Positions 32,901 to 44,540 of a stretch of DNA of 64,000 nt are shown in pieces. A program made the translations under genes and the position numbers. The notes under the pieces were generated by a model. That model worked only from the letters and a program-made list of their open reading frames with translations, was not told where the DNA came from and did not search any database. The first letter of the stretch is position 1; each line of letters begins with the position of its first letter. The stretch is from Symbiotaphrina buchneri (Eukaryota > Ascomycota > Symbiotaphrinales > Symbiotaphrinaceae): the NCBI GenBank assembly GCA_001599915.1, contig BCIG01000017.1, positions 310,001-374,000 on the forward strand. Reading direction: 5' to 3'.

Positions 32901-33911
32901 GAGATCGAAAGTAAAGATCCACAAACATAGGACAGTGAATGACTATTTCGCAAACTCACCCAGAAGCTGCTCGGGAGCTAGAAATTGATTCTTGTTGCCC
33001 TAGCTTTGACTCATTCTCCTCCGAATTACGTCTAGAGCCGGGCACAGATCGAGAAGGGGTCTTGTTTGATGGCTGCGCCTGATCATACGCTGTGATGTCG
33101 AACTGAGGTGTAGTAATGTGAGAACTGGCGCGATTGAGGCGGGCCTTAATGAAATCACGAGGCGGAGTCATGCTTGACGTCGAAAACCGATTGGGCCGTG
33201 GGAAAATGGAGGGGAATACCTGATCCTTGTATTCAGGAGGTGTTGTGGGCTCGCTCTGATGTCCGGAGCTGATATTCACGCGATCCAGATCCTCTGCCAT
33301 CTTCTGTATCTCTTGTTCGCCGCGCCGCTGTTGCAGATCCAGTAGTTGCATCTCAGCCTCGAACCGCCTTCGTTGCTCCTTTAGCAGCTCGTATTCCTGT
33401 CTCTTCTTCTCCAGCTGTCTCTAGTTAGCGAAGTTACAAGCGGAGCAAAAGAGGCGAGCAGTAGGAAGCCTGGCAGTGGGGATGACGTCTATCAGAATCG
33501 GGCGCTCTCACTAATTGTACTTTATGGAATGTCTGCCAATGATGAATGTTAGCCAAGTCCTACTCAATAAATGAACAATATAATTGAGGCGTATTGTAAA
33601 GATCAAGCAAAGGTGAATAGGGCGAAAATGAGTGTACACACCGACGGTGATAGGTCCAAGGGATCAGCTGCCTTCTGATCCCGTTGCTGGCCGATTGGTG
33701 CCATTGTTGGCAGTTTACCTGAGTCTGCAGTGAATCGTCGGGGAAGGCCTGCTCGGGCCTCGCTACCGGACGGTGTATGGCTCAACATCCGAGGGTTGCT
33801 CGGCCGAATTGGTGGGATGTATGTGGGAAATGGTACATGATCATTCCCAGACGATGAGTTTCTGAAGTGTAAATCGTCGAAAAGACCGTCTTGCCCGCTG
33901 AAGAAGGCCAT
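29943..33911 (-). CDS. puf4: Pumilio-family RNA-binding protein, PUF4 type
   Basis: Binds 3' UTR elements and represses or destabilises mRNAs in the cytoplasm. Exons on the minus strand: 33642-33911, 33512-33532 (21-nt microexon), 32960-33420, 32528-32777, 31645-32476, 31414-31587, 31187-31353, 31017-31130, 30781-30967, 30627-30730, 30456-30572, 29943-30395. The 60-nt intron 30396-30455 is in frame and open. The product is 1049 aa. The N-terminal 600 residues are disordered, apart from a coiled coil (LEKKRQEYELLKEQRRRFEA). Eight PUM repeats span roughly residues 620-930: HGCRYLQKK, FGNYLCQKL, HGTRALQKM, NGNHVIQKC, HGCCVLQRC, FGNYVVQYI, FSSNVIEKC and FGNYVVQTA. The start is the ATG at 33911; the frame is open slightly upstream but without an ATG. 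Confidence 0.93.
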
Positions 33912-35951
33912 GCCTGGCAACGCTCACGTGTGTCCTTGTGCCTATTCTCCAAGAGAAGCGGTCAGTGACGGAGATCTGATGCAATTCACCCTCAATTCAA
34001 ACAGCTGTTCAACATACCAACAACAGATGCAGAGGAGATTCATTCACGGGGTTATAGTCACCCTCTCGCGTATGATCCTGCCTCGCTGTTGTGCTGGTAG
34101 AGCTACAGTGTGGAAGGCGGGGTTGGGTCCCTTTGACGCAGCCAACCAGCCAGCAGTCGGTGCAATGTCGGGCTGGGCGAGACCTGTAGAGCAGATCCTT
34201 CCAGAGGGTCGGGCAAATTCGAAAATCACCGGTATTGTAGGAACCGGGCTATGCAGGAGAGAAAAGGAAACACGAGCAAGATCTATGGTGGGAGAGTGGA
34301 GGTGTCCAGGCACCTCGGGGTACGGTGCTAGGACCTGACAGGGCAGGACGCTCGTAGGCACGACCTACTTCGTACCTAAGGTAGCCACCCCTCAGCGTTC
34401 AAGAACCAACTACCTACACTTACAATACCTAAATGGTGCAGCGTGCCGTGCCACTAACCTTAGGTACCTGGAACTGATGTTGGGACGAACAACAACGCAG
34501 GACTTTCGCGTGGGCATATGTTGAAGTACTTAGTCCGTAAGGTACCTTACCTTCCCTACCTCTTACCTACCTTACCTTACAAAGGCAGATCTATCTTGCT
34601 CTCTACAACATTCGGATTCAGACAAGAAGGTGCTACTCAAAGCTAGGTGGCTGAGATGCTTATGCCATAGCAGAGGTTAATCCTCTGTCCGGCTCAGAAG
34701 GGCCGAACCATTTATTGGCCTGTCTCTGACACAGCTACCGAAGATCAAGTACTTGCCGGCCTAGACAGGGCAGATGGACTTGTTTAGTAGCTCTGAGGCA
34801 CGCCCCTCCCTAGACCCTTGAACCGTCACGAAACTCAAACACCCGCTCAAAGGCGTTCACCGGAGGCCTCTGACTGGCCACGCAGCTCGAGATCCACCGC
34901 TGGCCTCTCCCTAGCCGCTGCTGAGTCGTTCTGGTGAATACTCCGTGTGAGCAGTCGACGAGAACAGCACTCTTACTACTTAGCCATAGAATCCCGGAGT
35001 GGGCTCAGTGGCTCACTCGGTAAAAGGTAGCCGGAAGCTCGTTCCCCCTTCCCCCTCTTTGCGCCATTCTGCTCCTGCAACAAATCCATCTTACCCAGCC
35101 TGATCTTCCTTACTCAGATCCAATGTGCTAAGATTTGGCGCCACCGACATGGACTTACTTGGATTGATTCCATATCACTCAGATCTCAAGAGGGTTATGA
35201 ATCACAATTTGCTCCCTACGATCCTCGAAAGCATCTAGGTGATCTTGGGAAAGAATAGTATGCCATTCACTCAAGGTACCTCTCTGACGGTAGGCTGCAG
35301 ACGGCAAGAATTAGAGAATCCAAGGTAATAATGATAATAATGCTGTACCGTTCGGACTCCACCGACCCGGCAGGCTGGCACCGGTGGGACAGCGTAACTT
35401 ATCTAATAAGGTAAGGAGCTTGGATCGGTGCTTGCTGGCTCACCGCCTTTTTACCCATGCATCACATTATTAGTAAGGTAAGGTACTCAGGAAGAGCCGA
35501 CTCCTGATGAAAAGAACATAACTTACCCTACCTAAGGTATCTTACATAAGGTATCTTAGGAACATATAGGCAACTTGGCCGTCGTATCATGCAAACTACA
35601 TTTGCCTTCAGAGCGTAAGGCCCCTTTAAAAACATTAATTCCCAGGTATCTAAGGTTTAAAGTGAATGCAATCGTCAGTCCCTTCCGTTGGCAGGCTGCT
35701 TGGCCGTTTTTCAAAGTACAAACACCTTGGTATTATTGCTAACCAGGGCAGGTACCTTAGGCTAAGAAAATGTATGCAGGAACCTTACTGGACTGATACT
35801 AGTAGCAATGCACGCCCCGTCTACCCGTACCTTACCTCGGCGAGTCGGAGCAACAGTATTGTAGTTTTTTGAGCCTCGAACTCTCTGGCGCCTGAGGTCT
35901 GAATGCGTGCCCTAGTTCAACGTTTCTCAACTGGCAACGCATCTTCACAAG
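33912..35951. promoter_or_regulatory. Divergent intergenic region PUF4 / RPC2 with AAGGTA-motif clusters
   Basis: 2.04 kb between divergent start codons, with no supported gene. Clusters of TAAGGTACCTTAC and ACCTAAGGTA words occur at about 34370-34580 and 35270-35780, separated by ordinary sequence. The region near 34630-35270 shows no recognised structure. Confidence 0.6.
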
Positions 35952-38900
35952 ATGGCTCCTAAGAAGCGACCAGCGGGTCCGGTCCAGATCGATCCCGTAA
36001 GAAAGCCTGAGGGACGCATTTTTCCATAGAGCACACGTTTACTGAGATTTACCCCCCCAGGATGCTGTCCGAACCCCGCCATCGCGAACACCTTCCGATC
36101 ATCCCCGTGGAAAGCCGGGCAGGGGACGCAAACTGGAAGCAGCTCAAGCTGCTGCGCCGTCTAGAAAGGCGACTGGACGAGCCAGGGATGATGTACGTCT
36201 CAATATTGACAAAGTCCCCGTCGGCTTCTATTAACGGTGATACGCAGGGATTTGCCGCTCTGCCCGAACCGTTCTACGCCGGAAAGTCACTGACTGATCC
36301 TATTAATACGGCCAAGGTAGGCCTGCGAAATGCTTGAGGCACTGGTCTTCTGTGTTTACACTCGCTAGGACAAGTGGAATCTTTTACCCGCCTACCTGAA
36401 AGTGAAGGGCTTAGTCAAGCAGCATATTGACTCTTTCAACTTCTTCGTCAACGTCGAGATCAAAAAAATAGTCCAAGCAAACTCGAAGGTTCTCAGTGAT
36501 GTCGATCCTTCATTCTATCTCAAGTATGACATCCTGCTTTCCTACTATGTCGCCGACACGGACACCGACTGACATGCCCTTGGCGGTTTCAAGGTACCTG
36601 GATATTCGAGTCGGTTCGCCCGAGCGAATCGTATCCGAAGGAAACGAAGAGATTACTCCTAATGAATGTCGGATCAGGGATCTAACATATGCCGCCCCAG
36701 TGATGGTCGATGTCGAGTATATACGGGGGAGAAATGTTGTTCGACGGCGAGACGTCCCGATTGGGCGATTGCCAACCATGCTTCGTAGCTCGAAATGCGT
36801 GCTGAATAACAAAAGCGAAACGGAGATGAGCCTACTTAATGAATGCCCACTTGATCCCGGTGGTTATTTCATTGTCAACGGCACGGAGAAGGTCATTCTG
36901 GTACAGGAACAGCTCAGCAAGAACAGAGTTATCGTGGAAGCCGATGCTAAGAAGGGGATTGTCCAAGCATCTGTCACGAGGTAAGCTCACGTACTTCCAG
37001 CCAAGTGAGGATACTGACATGTAAATTCTTCTAGTTCGACCCATCAGAGGAAGTCTAAAAGTTACGTCCTGTTGAAGAAGGATCGCATCTACCTCAAACA
37101 CAATGTTCTGACGGAAGATATCCCGGTTGTCATCGTTTTCAAGGCGATGGGTGTGCAGTCCGACCATGAGATATTGCTTCTGGTTGCCGGTACAGACAGT
37201 ATTTACCAAGACGAATTCTCGATCAACTTTGAAGAATCATCCAAACTGGGGGTCTATACGCAGCAACAGGCGCTTGAATACCTGGGGGCACGCATAAAGA
37301 TATCGCGAAAGCCTGTAGGTATGGGGATGCAGAAACGGAATTATACTCAGGAAGCTATAGAAGCACTCGCATCAGTTATTTTGACGCATGTGCCCGTTAC
37401 CAGCTTAAACTACAGGCCGAAAGCTCTCTATGTCGCGTTTATGGTCAGGCGTGTACTCACTGCAATGCACGACCCGACACTTGTGGACGACCGTGACTAC
37501 GTTGGGAATAAGAGACTGGAACTGGCAGGACAACTCCTCTCGTTACTTTTCGAAGATCTGTTCAAGAAAATGAATCACGATCTGAAGCTCAGTATTGACA
37601 AGGTTCTCAAAAAGCCCAATCGGACACAGGAGTTCGATGCCTACCAGAACCTGCAAGTTTACAGCAATTATATAACCGCCGGTATGAACAGGGCCATTGC
37701 AACAGGGAACTGGAATTTGAAACGGTTTAGGATGGAAAGGGCCGGGGTTACCCATGTCCTCAGCCGTCTAAGCTACATCAGCGCTCTCGGTATGATGACG
37801 CGCATAAGTAGTCAGTTCGAGAAAACAAGGAAGGTTAGCGGACCGAGAGCGCTACAACCGTCACAATTCGGCATGTTGTGCCCTTCGGATACGCCAGAAG
37901 GGGAGGCTTGTGGCTTGGTCAAAAACCTGGCTTTAATGACTCACATAACAACTAATGACGAAGAAGTCCCAGTTTCGGAACTGATCCACATGCTGGGAGC
38001 AGAAGATGTCTCGTCGATTAGCGGGAAGGAGCATTATGGGGATGGTGCATATATTATCTTCATCAACGGGACCCCTATTGCGCTGACACGGGAACCGAAA
38101 CTCTTCTTGGACGGCTTCCGCAAGTTCAGGAGGATGGGACGCTTGTCGGAATTTGTCAGTATCTTCATAAATCACCATCATAATGCCGTCCACATCGCTA
38201 CCGACGAAGGCAGGATCTGTCGTCCTCTCATTGTCGTCGAGAATGGCAAGTCAAAAGTTACGAAAAGGCATCTTAAGTCTTTACGTAATGGTACGATGGA
38301 CTTCGATGACTTCGTCTCTCGTGGGCTCGTTGAATATCTTGACGTCAATGAAGAGAATGATTCGAACATTGCGATGTACGAGGAAGAAGTCAACGAGACT
38401 ACCACTCACCTCGAGATCGAGCCTTTTACGATTCTCGGTGCTGTTGCGGGCCTCATCCCATACCCACACCATAACCAGTCGCCTCGCAACACCTACCAGT
38501 GCGCTATGGGGAAACAAGCCATTGGGGCGATTGCCAGCAACCAGTTCCTTCGAATCGACAGTCTTCTTTATCTCATGGTCTACCCACAAAAGCCAATGGT
38601 CAAGACGCGCACAATTGAACTTATAAAATATGACAAACTCCCTGCTGGGCAGAATGCTACGGTTGCTGTCATGAGTTACTCCGGTTATGATATCGAAGAT
38701 GCGCTCGTCTTGAACAAGGCGTCCTGTGACCGTGGGTTCGGAAGGTGCCAGGTCTTCCGGAAGTATTCAACGCAGCTACGGAAATACACAAATGGTACAT
38801 CTGACCGTATCGGCGACCGTCATGAGCAGAATGGTGTGCCTATTCGGCAGCATGCATTGTTAGAAAAGGACGGTCTTGCTGCAGTAGGTGAGAAGGTCAG

Positions 38901-39945
38901 TAGTGGTGAGGTCTATATCATGAAACAGACGCCCCTCAACACTACCTCCACCGGCCTTGGCTCGGACTATGGGACAAATGAACACAAAGACGCTCCGATG
39001 AGTTACCGACTGCCGGACCCTAGCTATATTGACAAAGTTATGGTCACCACCACAGAGAGCGAAAGCACGCTCATCAAAGTTCAGACGAGGCAGACTCGGC
39101 GGCCTGAACTTGGAGACAAGTTCTCCTCTCGGCACGGGCAAAAGGGTGTTGTCGGTATCATTGCTCAACAGGAAGATATGCCATTTAATGACCAAGGCAT
39201 CGTGCCGGACATTATCATGAACCCTCACGGTTTTCCGTCGCGCATGACCGTGGGGAAGATGTTGGAGCTAGTCTCTGGAAAGGCTGGTGTTCTATCCGGG
39301 AACCTGCAGTACGGTACAGCATTTGGTGGGTCTAAAGTCGAGGATATGGCCGAAATCCTCATCTCGAAGGGGTTCAACTACTCTGGTAAAGATTACCTGA
39401 CTAGTGGCATCACGGGCGAGGCTCTGCCAGCCTACGTATTCTTCGGCCCTATATTTTATCAAAAGCTCAAACATATGGTTCAAGACAAAATGCATAGCAG
39501 GTCTCGCGGGCCCCGTGCGGTCCTCACTCGCCAACCGACAGAGGGTCGGTCAAGAGATGGAGGATTGAGGTTGGGTGAGATGGAAAGAGGTAAATTAGCT
39601 CCGCGCTTGCTCCCTTTGCTCGCGGCGATTACTAACAGGGATGCCAGATTGTCTCATTGCCTATGGGGCCTCACAACTGCTCCTTGAACGACTCATGCTC
39701 AGCAGTGACGCGCATGAGGTTGACATTTGTGGAAAATGCGGCATGATGGGGTACCAGGGCTGGTGCCAGAGTTGTCAGAGTACAAAGGAAGTGGCCAAAA
39801 TGACGATACCATATGCGGCCAAGGTAAGTTGCTCGAACGCTTACCTGACGTGAGCCGACACTGATGACTGGGCCAGTTACTCATCCAAGAACTGCTAAGC
39901 ATGAATGTATCCACGAGACTTAGGCTGGCAGACGAATTTGAATAG
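35952..39945 (+). CDS. rpc2: DNA-directed RNA polymerase III subunit RPC2 (second-largest, RPC128)
   Basis: Beta-like catalytic subunit of Pol III. Exons: 35952-35996, 36061-36192, 36248-36316, 36369-36523, 36594-36980, 37035-39589, 39648-39823, 39877-39945, totalling 3588 nt and 1195 aa. Pol III-specific phrases include [19 protein letters not shown] and [14 protein letters not shown]. Core motifs shared by all beta subunits are visible: [52 protein letters not shown] and [17 protein letters not shown]. The C-terminal zinc module has four cysteines in [17 protein letters not shown], and the protein ends with [20 protein letters not shown]. The N-terminal 60 residues are Pro/Arg/Ala-rich and poorly conserved. 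Two small exons (69 and 132 nt) are supported by phase only. Confidence 0.95.
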
Positions 39946-40647
39946 CGCGGCATAGCATGCATGCATAGCGGCGGAGCATGGATGGATATTGGGATTGGCG
40001 TGATGCGATTTGCTTAGCATCCTGTGTGCATTACTTGGGCGTTCTTGTGTCCTGCAGATATACGATGATATCCATGACATGCATCTCATGGTGCGTGGGG
40101 ACAGAAATCAAGGCTCGCGTTGGTGAATTGTACGGTGTCTTATGAGTAGAGGAAGTGACGCTGGAGGGCCCTTGAGATGGCCCCCTTTTCGAACTGGGCT
40201 GACCCCTATTCCACTCCTACATTCGAGGAAAGCCCGAGGAGCCAATAGGTACCTAAGTACCGTGAGGTCGGTAAGGTACGAGTACGGTGCCTAAGGTACA
40301 CAGCCGTACCTCACTCTACATAAGGTACCTACCATCCGCAGCAGCTTGGACCGACCAGTGGGCAGATTACCAAGTACACTCACTGAACAGAGTACCTTAA
40401 GATACCTACCTTACCTGTATAGTCAGTTATTCGAAAGGGACACGCTTGCCTTGCCCAGACAACAAAGACTCAAGTCACCTTCACCTTGACCTTTCCATTC
40501 GCGCTCAACCCCAACCTCATCCACCATACGCACCGTCACCAAATGGTTGCTTGGACAGAGAACATCAGATTGTATGGGCCTAGATAGCCTCCATCTCCAT
40601 CTCTTGTTGATCCTCCCCTGCGCCCCTTCGGCGATTTGCCTTCCGCA
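39946..40647. promoter_or_regulatory. RPC2-ERD2 spacer with AAGGTA motifs
   Basis: 702 bp between tandem plus-strand genes. From about 40250 to 40420 it is dense in AGGTACCTAAG and TACCTTACC words. It holds the 3' UTR of RPC2 and the promoter of ERD2. Confidence 0.55.
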
Positions 40648-41501
40648 ATGGTGAACGTCTTCCGGTTCGTGGGCGACTTCTCCCACCTCGCGTCGGTGCT
40701 CATTCTTTTGCACAAGATGAAGATATCAAAGGTGCGCCCCGCCGCTATGCGCAATAGTCCGCTCACCGCTGACCCCTACCGTCCAGAGCTGTGCAGGGAT
40801 ATCGTTCAAGACGCAATTCCTCTATCTCATCGTCTACGTGACCAGATATCTCGATATATTCTGGACGTTTGGAGATTCCTACTACAACACGATATACAAG
40901 ATCCTCTTCATCTCTTCTTCAGGTTACATCATCTACCTGATGTTGAACGACTACAAGCCTACGCATGACCCCAATATGGACACTTTCAAGGTTCAATACC
41001 TCATCGCCGGGAGCGCGGTCATGGCCGTACTCTTCCCCTATCGCTGGACGTTAACAGAGGTCTGTGGTCCTCCGTCCAAATCTATGATTGAGTCCTCACT
41101 AGCTTACAGATGCTGTGGGCGTTTTCCATATGGCTCGAATCAGTGGCCATCCTGCCCCAACTGTTCCTTCTCCAACGCTCCGGGGAGGCCGAAACTATCA
41201 CTACTCATTATCTCGCTGCACTTGGGATCTACCGGGCGTAAGCATAGATCTCAACCCCCGGAGACCAGTAGGCTAATAGATATGTGTAGCATCTATATCT
41301 TGAACTGGATCTACAGATACTTTGCGGACTCTTTCTTCGATCCCATCGCGGTGTTGGCGGGCATCCTACAGACGGTCACTTACAGTGACTTCTTGTATAT
41401 CTATTACACGAAGTGAGCTACCCCGATGTTAGCTCTTGTTGTTGCCAGGGCTAATCTGCAAAAGGGTGTTGCAAGGAAAGAAGTTCTCTCTTCCAGTCTG
41501 A
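40648..41501 (+). CDS. erd2: ER lumen protein-retaining (K/HDEL) receptor
   Basis: Seven-helix Golgi/ER receptor that retrieves soluble ER residents through COPI vesicles. Exons: 40648-40731, 40787-41059, 41110-41237, 41290-41412, 41465-41501, totalling 645 nt and 214 aa, the usual family length. Recognisable stretches are [78 protein letters not shown] and [20 protein letters not shown]. The cytosolic tail after the last helix (YIYYTK) is [12 protein letters not shown], with the lysine pair of COPI sorting tails. The last intron splits the lysine codon, so an unspliced reading would stop early. Confidence 0.96.
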
Positions 41502-42018
41502 TTGGCATCAGGCCATAGGCAGGCGCGTTCAAAGTCTAGACAACGGCGAGGTCTCGTGTCGGTCTTTCTGGACTGATTGGCGTGTCCTGATTGCCTCGAT
41601 TTGCCGAGGTATTCCTATACATGTCTATAAGGGATGCCATTACGGCCACATAACTGCCACAATTATCACTACTCGCCGCGCACGGGGACTAGTCGGCATC
41701 ACAATACGCAACGGCGTGAAACAACCGCGCTCTATGTAACTCCTGGTAGCATGTTTGGCCATGCTTGGGGAGGTGACGGCTGTCTGAGCTAAACCTGTCT
41801 GATGGAAAGATTGAAAATAGACTACAGCTCCACTACATTAGATTTGAAAGTAATCTATGTGCACGGCCCAGCTGACTGCACTGGCCATTGACTCTGTTCA
41901 GCTGAATGAACCATCTGGCTATGATGAAGCAGTAGTACGTAAGGATCCGGACCGGATGGCTGGGAGTCAAATGACCGGAATATCAGGTAAACAGGCCGCG
42001 CTTCCAAGAACATGGAGC
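41502..42018. other. Convergent 3' spacer ERD2 / RS protein
   Basis: 517 bp between two convergent stops. Only 3' UTR-like sequence seen. Confidence 0.55.
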
Positions 42019-43903
42019 TCAAAAGGCGGCACCACCCAAACCACCTTCCCCGGCCATCATCCCAACCTGCTGATCTGCTAGATCACTCTTCAAACCGTCC
42101 CTAGCACTCTCCCGTTCTAGTCTCTCCCAGTCTCTAAGGCCGTTACGCTTGCGCGCCAGCTTCTCATTCAGTTGCTCTTCCAGCTTCTTCTGTTCTTCTT
42201 CGAGCTTCGCCAACTTCTCCGCAACGCGTGAGCTAGTCGGAGGTGGCAGTTGCTTACCACCCGGCACAATGGCTGGCAGGGACGCCAGATGGTTGTTGAA
42301 GCGCTGGGTTCGTGGATAGGTTGTTGAACTGCTGTTGCTGTAAGATCCACGGAAAGGAGGAGGTGCACCTCCGTGTCCGGAACGAGGTCCTGTAGGGATT
42401 CCGCTGGGTCCGGACGGACCAGTCGATGCTGTGGAGGATAAGCTACGTTCATGCGACAAATGTGAGTAGCGTGAAGGTGGCGGCCGACGAGGACCAGGGT
42501 AGGGCCCTGAGTGTCCTTCCCGTGGATAGTCATGGCCATATGAGCGATCTGATCCAGCTTTTGGCTGCGTAGGAGCGGACAAGACAGAGACGCCGCTCGG
42601 TCGATTGTGGGCAGACATCGACACCGATGCTGACGATGGTCCCGAGGGAGGTGATGTAGCCGATGGACCGTAGCTGCCAGAACGATATCCCGCAGCTCCG
42701 CCAGCAGCTGGACGGCGATCATTGTATACGTCTGGACGCAATGAACCCGACGATGGACCAGATGACCATTGCTCTCTCTCTAGCTGGAAATCAGAAGGTG
42801 GGGACGGTCGCCTCCTCGGAGGCGAGCGATGATCAGCAGCAGCAGGCTCTGGCGATCGGAAACGGGGTGAATATGTGCGCCGCAACGGTGACAGCTCTCG
42901 CTCATACCGCGGTGACGTCGGTGCACGGGATGCAGGATCTCTTGACCTTGTTCGAGCAGATGGACCGCGTGCACCCGATCGTTCCCAGGAAGACGAGGGT
43001 GGGATATTTTGTTGAAGAGCGATCCGACTGGGATGTACAGGCGGGGAGGGCGCCCTAGACGTGGTTGCAGATCCTTTGTCAGATGAATGCTCAGAACGTT
43101 GAAGGGGTCGAGCAGGATATGGTCCTGGAGACGGCGAGCGGCGCCTCCAATTCTCAACAGCCTTAGGGTCAGCACGCTCATAAGCTCGACGCGGCGAACG
43201 TGAGCGTGGACGCCAGGAACCCCGGGGTCCAGCAGGAGGATCACGTCGAACTTCTGAGGCTGGGATGTAAGCTCGTCGGGCGGGTGGAGATGGACCCCGG
43301 TCCAGTCTTGCACGAGGAGGCGAGGCGCGCCGCTCACGTTTTGTGGGTGGTGGAGATCTTGGCCCTCTGCTCCCTGCCGGTGACATATCCCTACTTCTCT
43401 TCAAAGGCAAAGGCGAACGTTGTCTGCCATTTCTTGGTGAGATCAATCCATCACGGGAGTATGCCGTGTCCCCATGGCCTGGACTCCAACGTGGTGATCT
43501 AGCACGAGTATCTCTCTGGAAAGTATCTCTTCTTGGTGACCATCCTCTCATTGGCGATCGTGGCCGTCCTCTCCAACCTCCTCCGTCCTCTCTGCTTCTG
43601 ATGGCAGGGGACCTAGATCGACGCCGAGAATATCCAGGTGAGCGGCTACGGGTACGCCCTCCACCACCATAGCGACCACCTGCAGAGGGCACATACGTGT
43701 CTCCAGGTTGTGGAGACCGAGCTCTTGGGCCTCTTGGAGGTGGAGAGCGACCGGGATATTGAGGAGGACGATAAGACTCGCCACCGGCAGGATGGCTGCG
43801 GTTGTCATATCTGTTCGTCCTCAGGTGTTGTCAGTATAAGTGCAAAAGCCAAGAGGTACGCTCCATTCAAGAAAGATCGGGCGAACCTTCGGTCTCTCTC
43901 CAT
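42019..43903 (-). CDS. RS/RP-rich nuclear protein of unknown function
   Basis: Exons 43887-43903 (17 nt) and 42019-43810 give 1794 nt and 597 aa. The long frame has no usable ATG of its own; the 17-nt first exon (MERDR plus two bases) supplies one in phase. The protein is dominated by SR, RSP and SPPR dipeptides over residues 20-400 (for example RTRSRSPGYSRRRSRSPAIR) and by Pro/Ser/Gly-rich sequence to about 500. It closes with a charged coiled coil (RVAEKLAKLEEEQKKLEEQL). There is no RRM. RS domains mediate contacts in the spliceosome, so a role in pre-mRNA processing is plausible, and the neighbour SF3B2 is a splicing factor; both points are inference. I do not recognise a named orthologue. 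Confidence 0.75.
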
Positions 43904-44540
43904 ATTGCGCAACTAGAGAAGCTGGAGCGGACGCTTGACAGAGCGGGCAACGACACCTGTAGTGACGGCCTTTCCTAAGAGTGCTCTAGGGAAAACAAGG
44001 GCACCATAGGAGAGAGGGGACGTGGACGCAATGAGACTAGACGCGGTCGTCCAGTGGGTGCACGCCGGTTGTTGCTAGTCCTCTTGGTCGGGGGAAGAGG
44101 TAGAGGGAAGAATTCCAGATTATTGCAACGCGAGTACAGAGATTCATTCGAGAGGCGGAAAGGGGAGGGCGCGCCGGTGAATGGCGAGGTCACGTGATCC
44201 GCCCCAGTAGCGACTCTCGATGGTGAGCTCCATTTGTCCAAACAGCAGCAGAATGCTAGATTGATGTCATCCGCCGCCGGCTCGAACTCGGCACGATGCA
44301 TAGAAAGCTGCGAAGCCTGGTTGCCAAAGTGGTGGCCGTGTCAAACGAGAAACGTGGGAGGTGAAGCTTCAGCGAGAAACAAGAAGCTTTCACCCTTCAC
44401 CGTCCACCAGACGCCTCGCTGCAGGGCCGACATTCATCACTTAGTCTTTCTCTTAATGTGCACAATATCCCTCAATACGCTGTGTGCTTCGATTCTTGTC
44501 TATTCGCTTTTACAACCCCTCCTGCCTCTTGTGAACCTGT
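43904..44540. promoter_or_regulatory. Spacer between SF3B2 and RS-protein gene
   Basis: 637 bp between tandem minus-strand genes: 3' UTR of SF3B2 and promoter of the RS-rich gene. No other feature recognised. Confidence 0.5.

Noticed and set aside
33911-33920. Slightly upstream non-ATG start for PUF4
   Set aside because: The frame is open to 33920 only through a TTG codon; the first ATG is at 33911.
42663-43502. Overlapping plus-strand frames in the RS-rich gene
   Set aside because: Low-complexity RS codons leave all frames open; only the minus strand gives a coherent RS/coiled-coil protein with an ATG exon.
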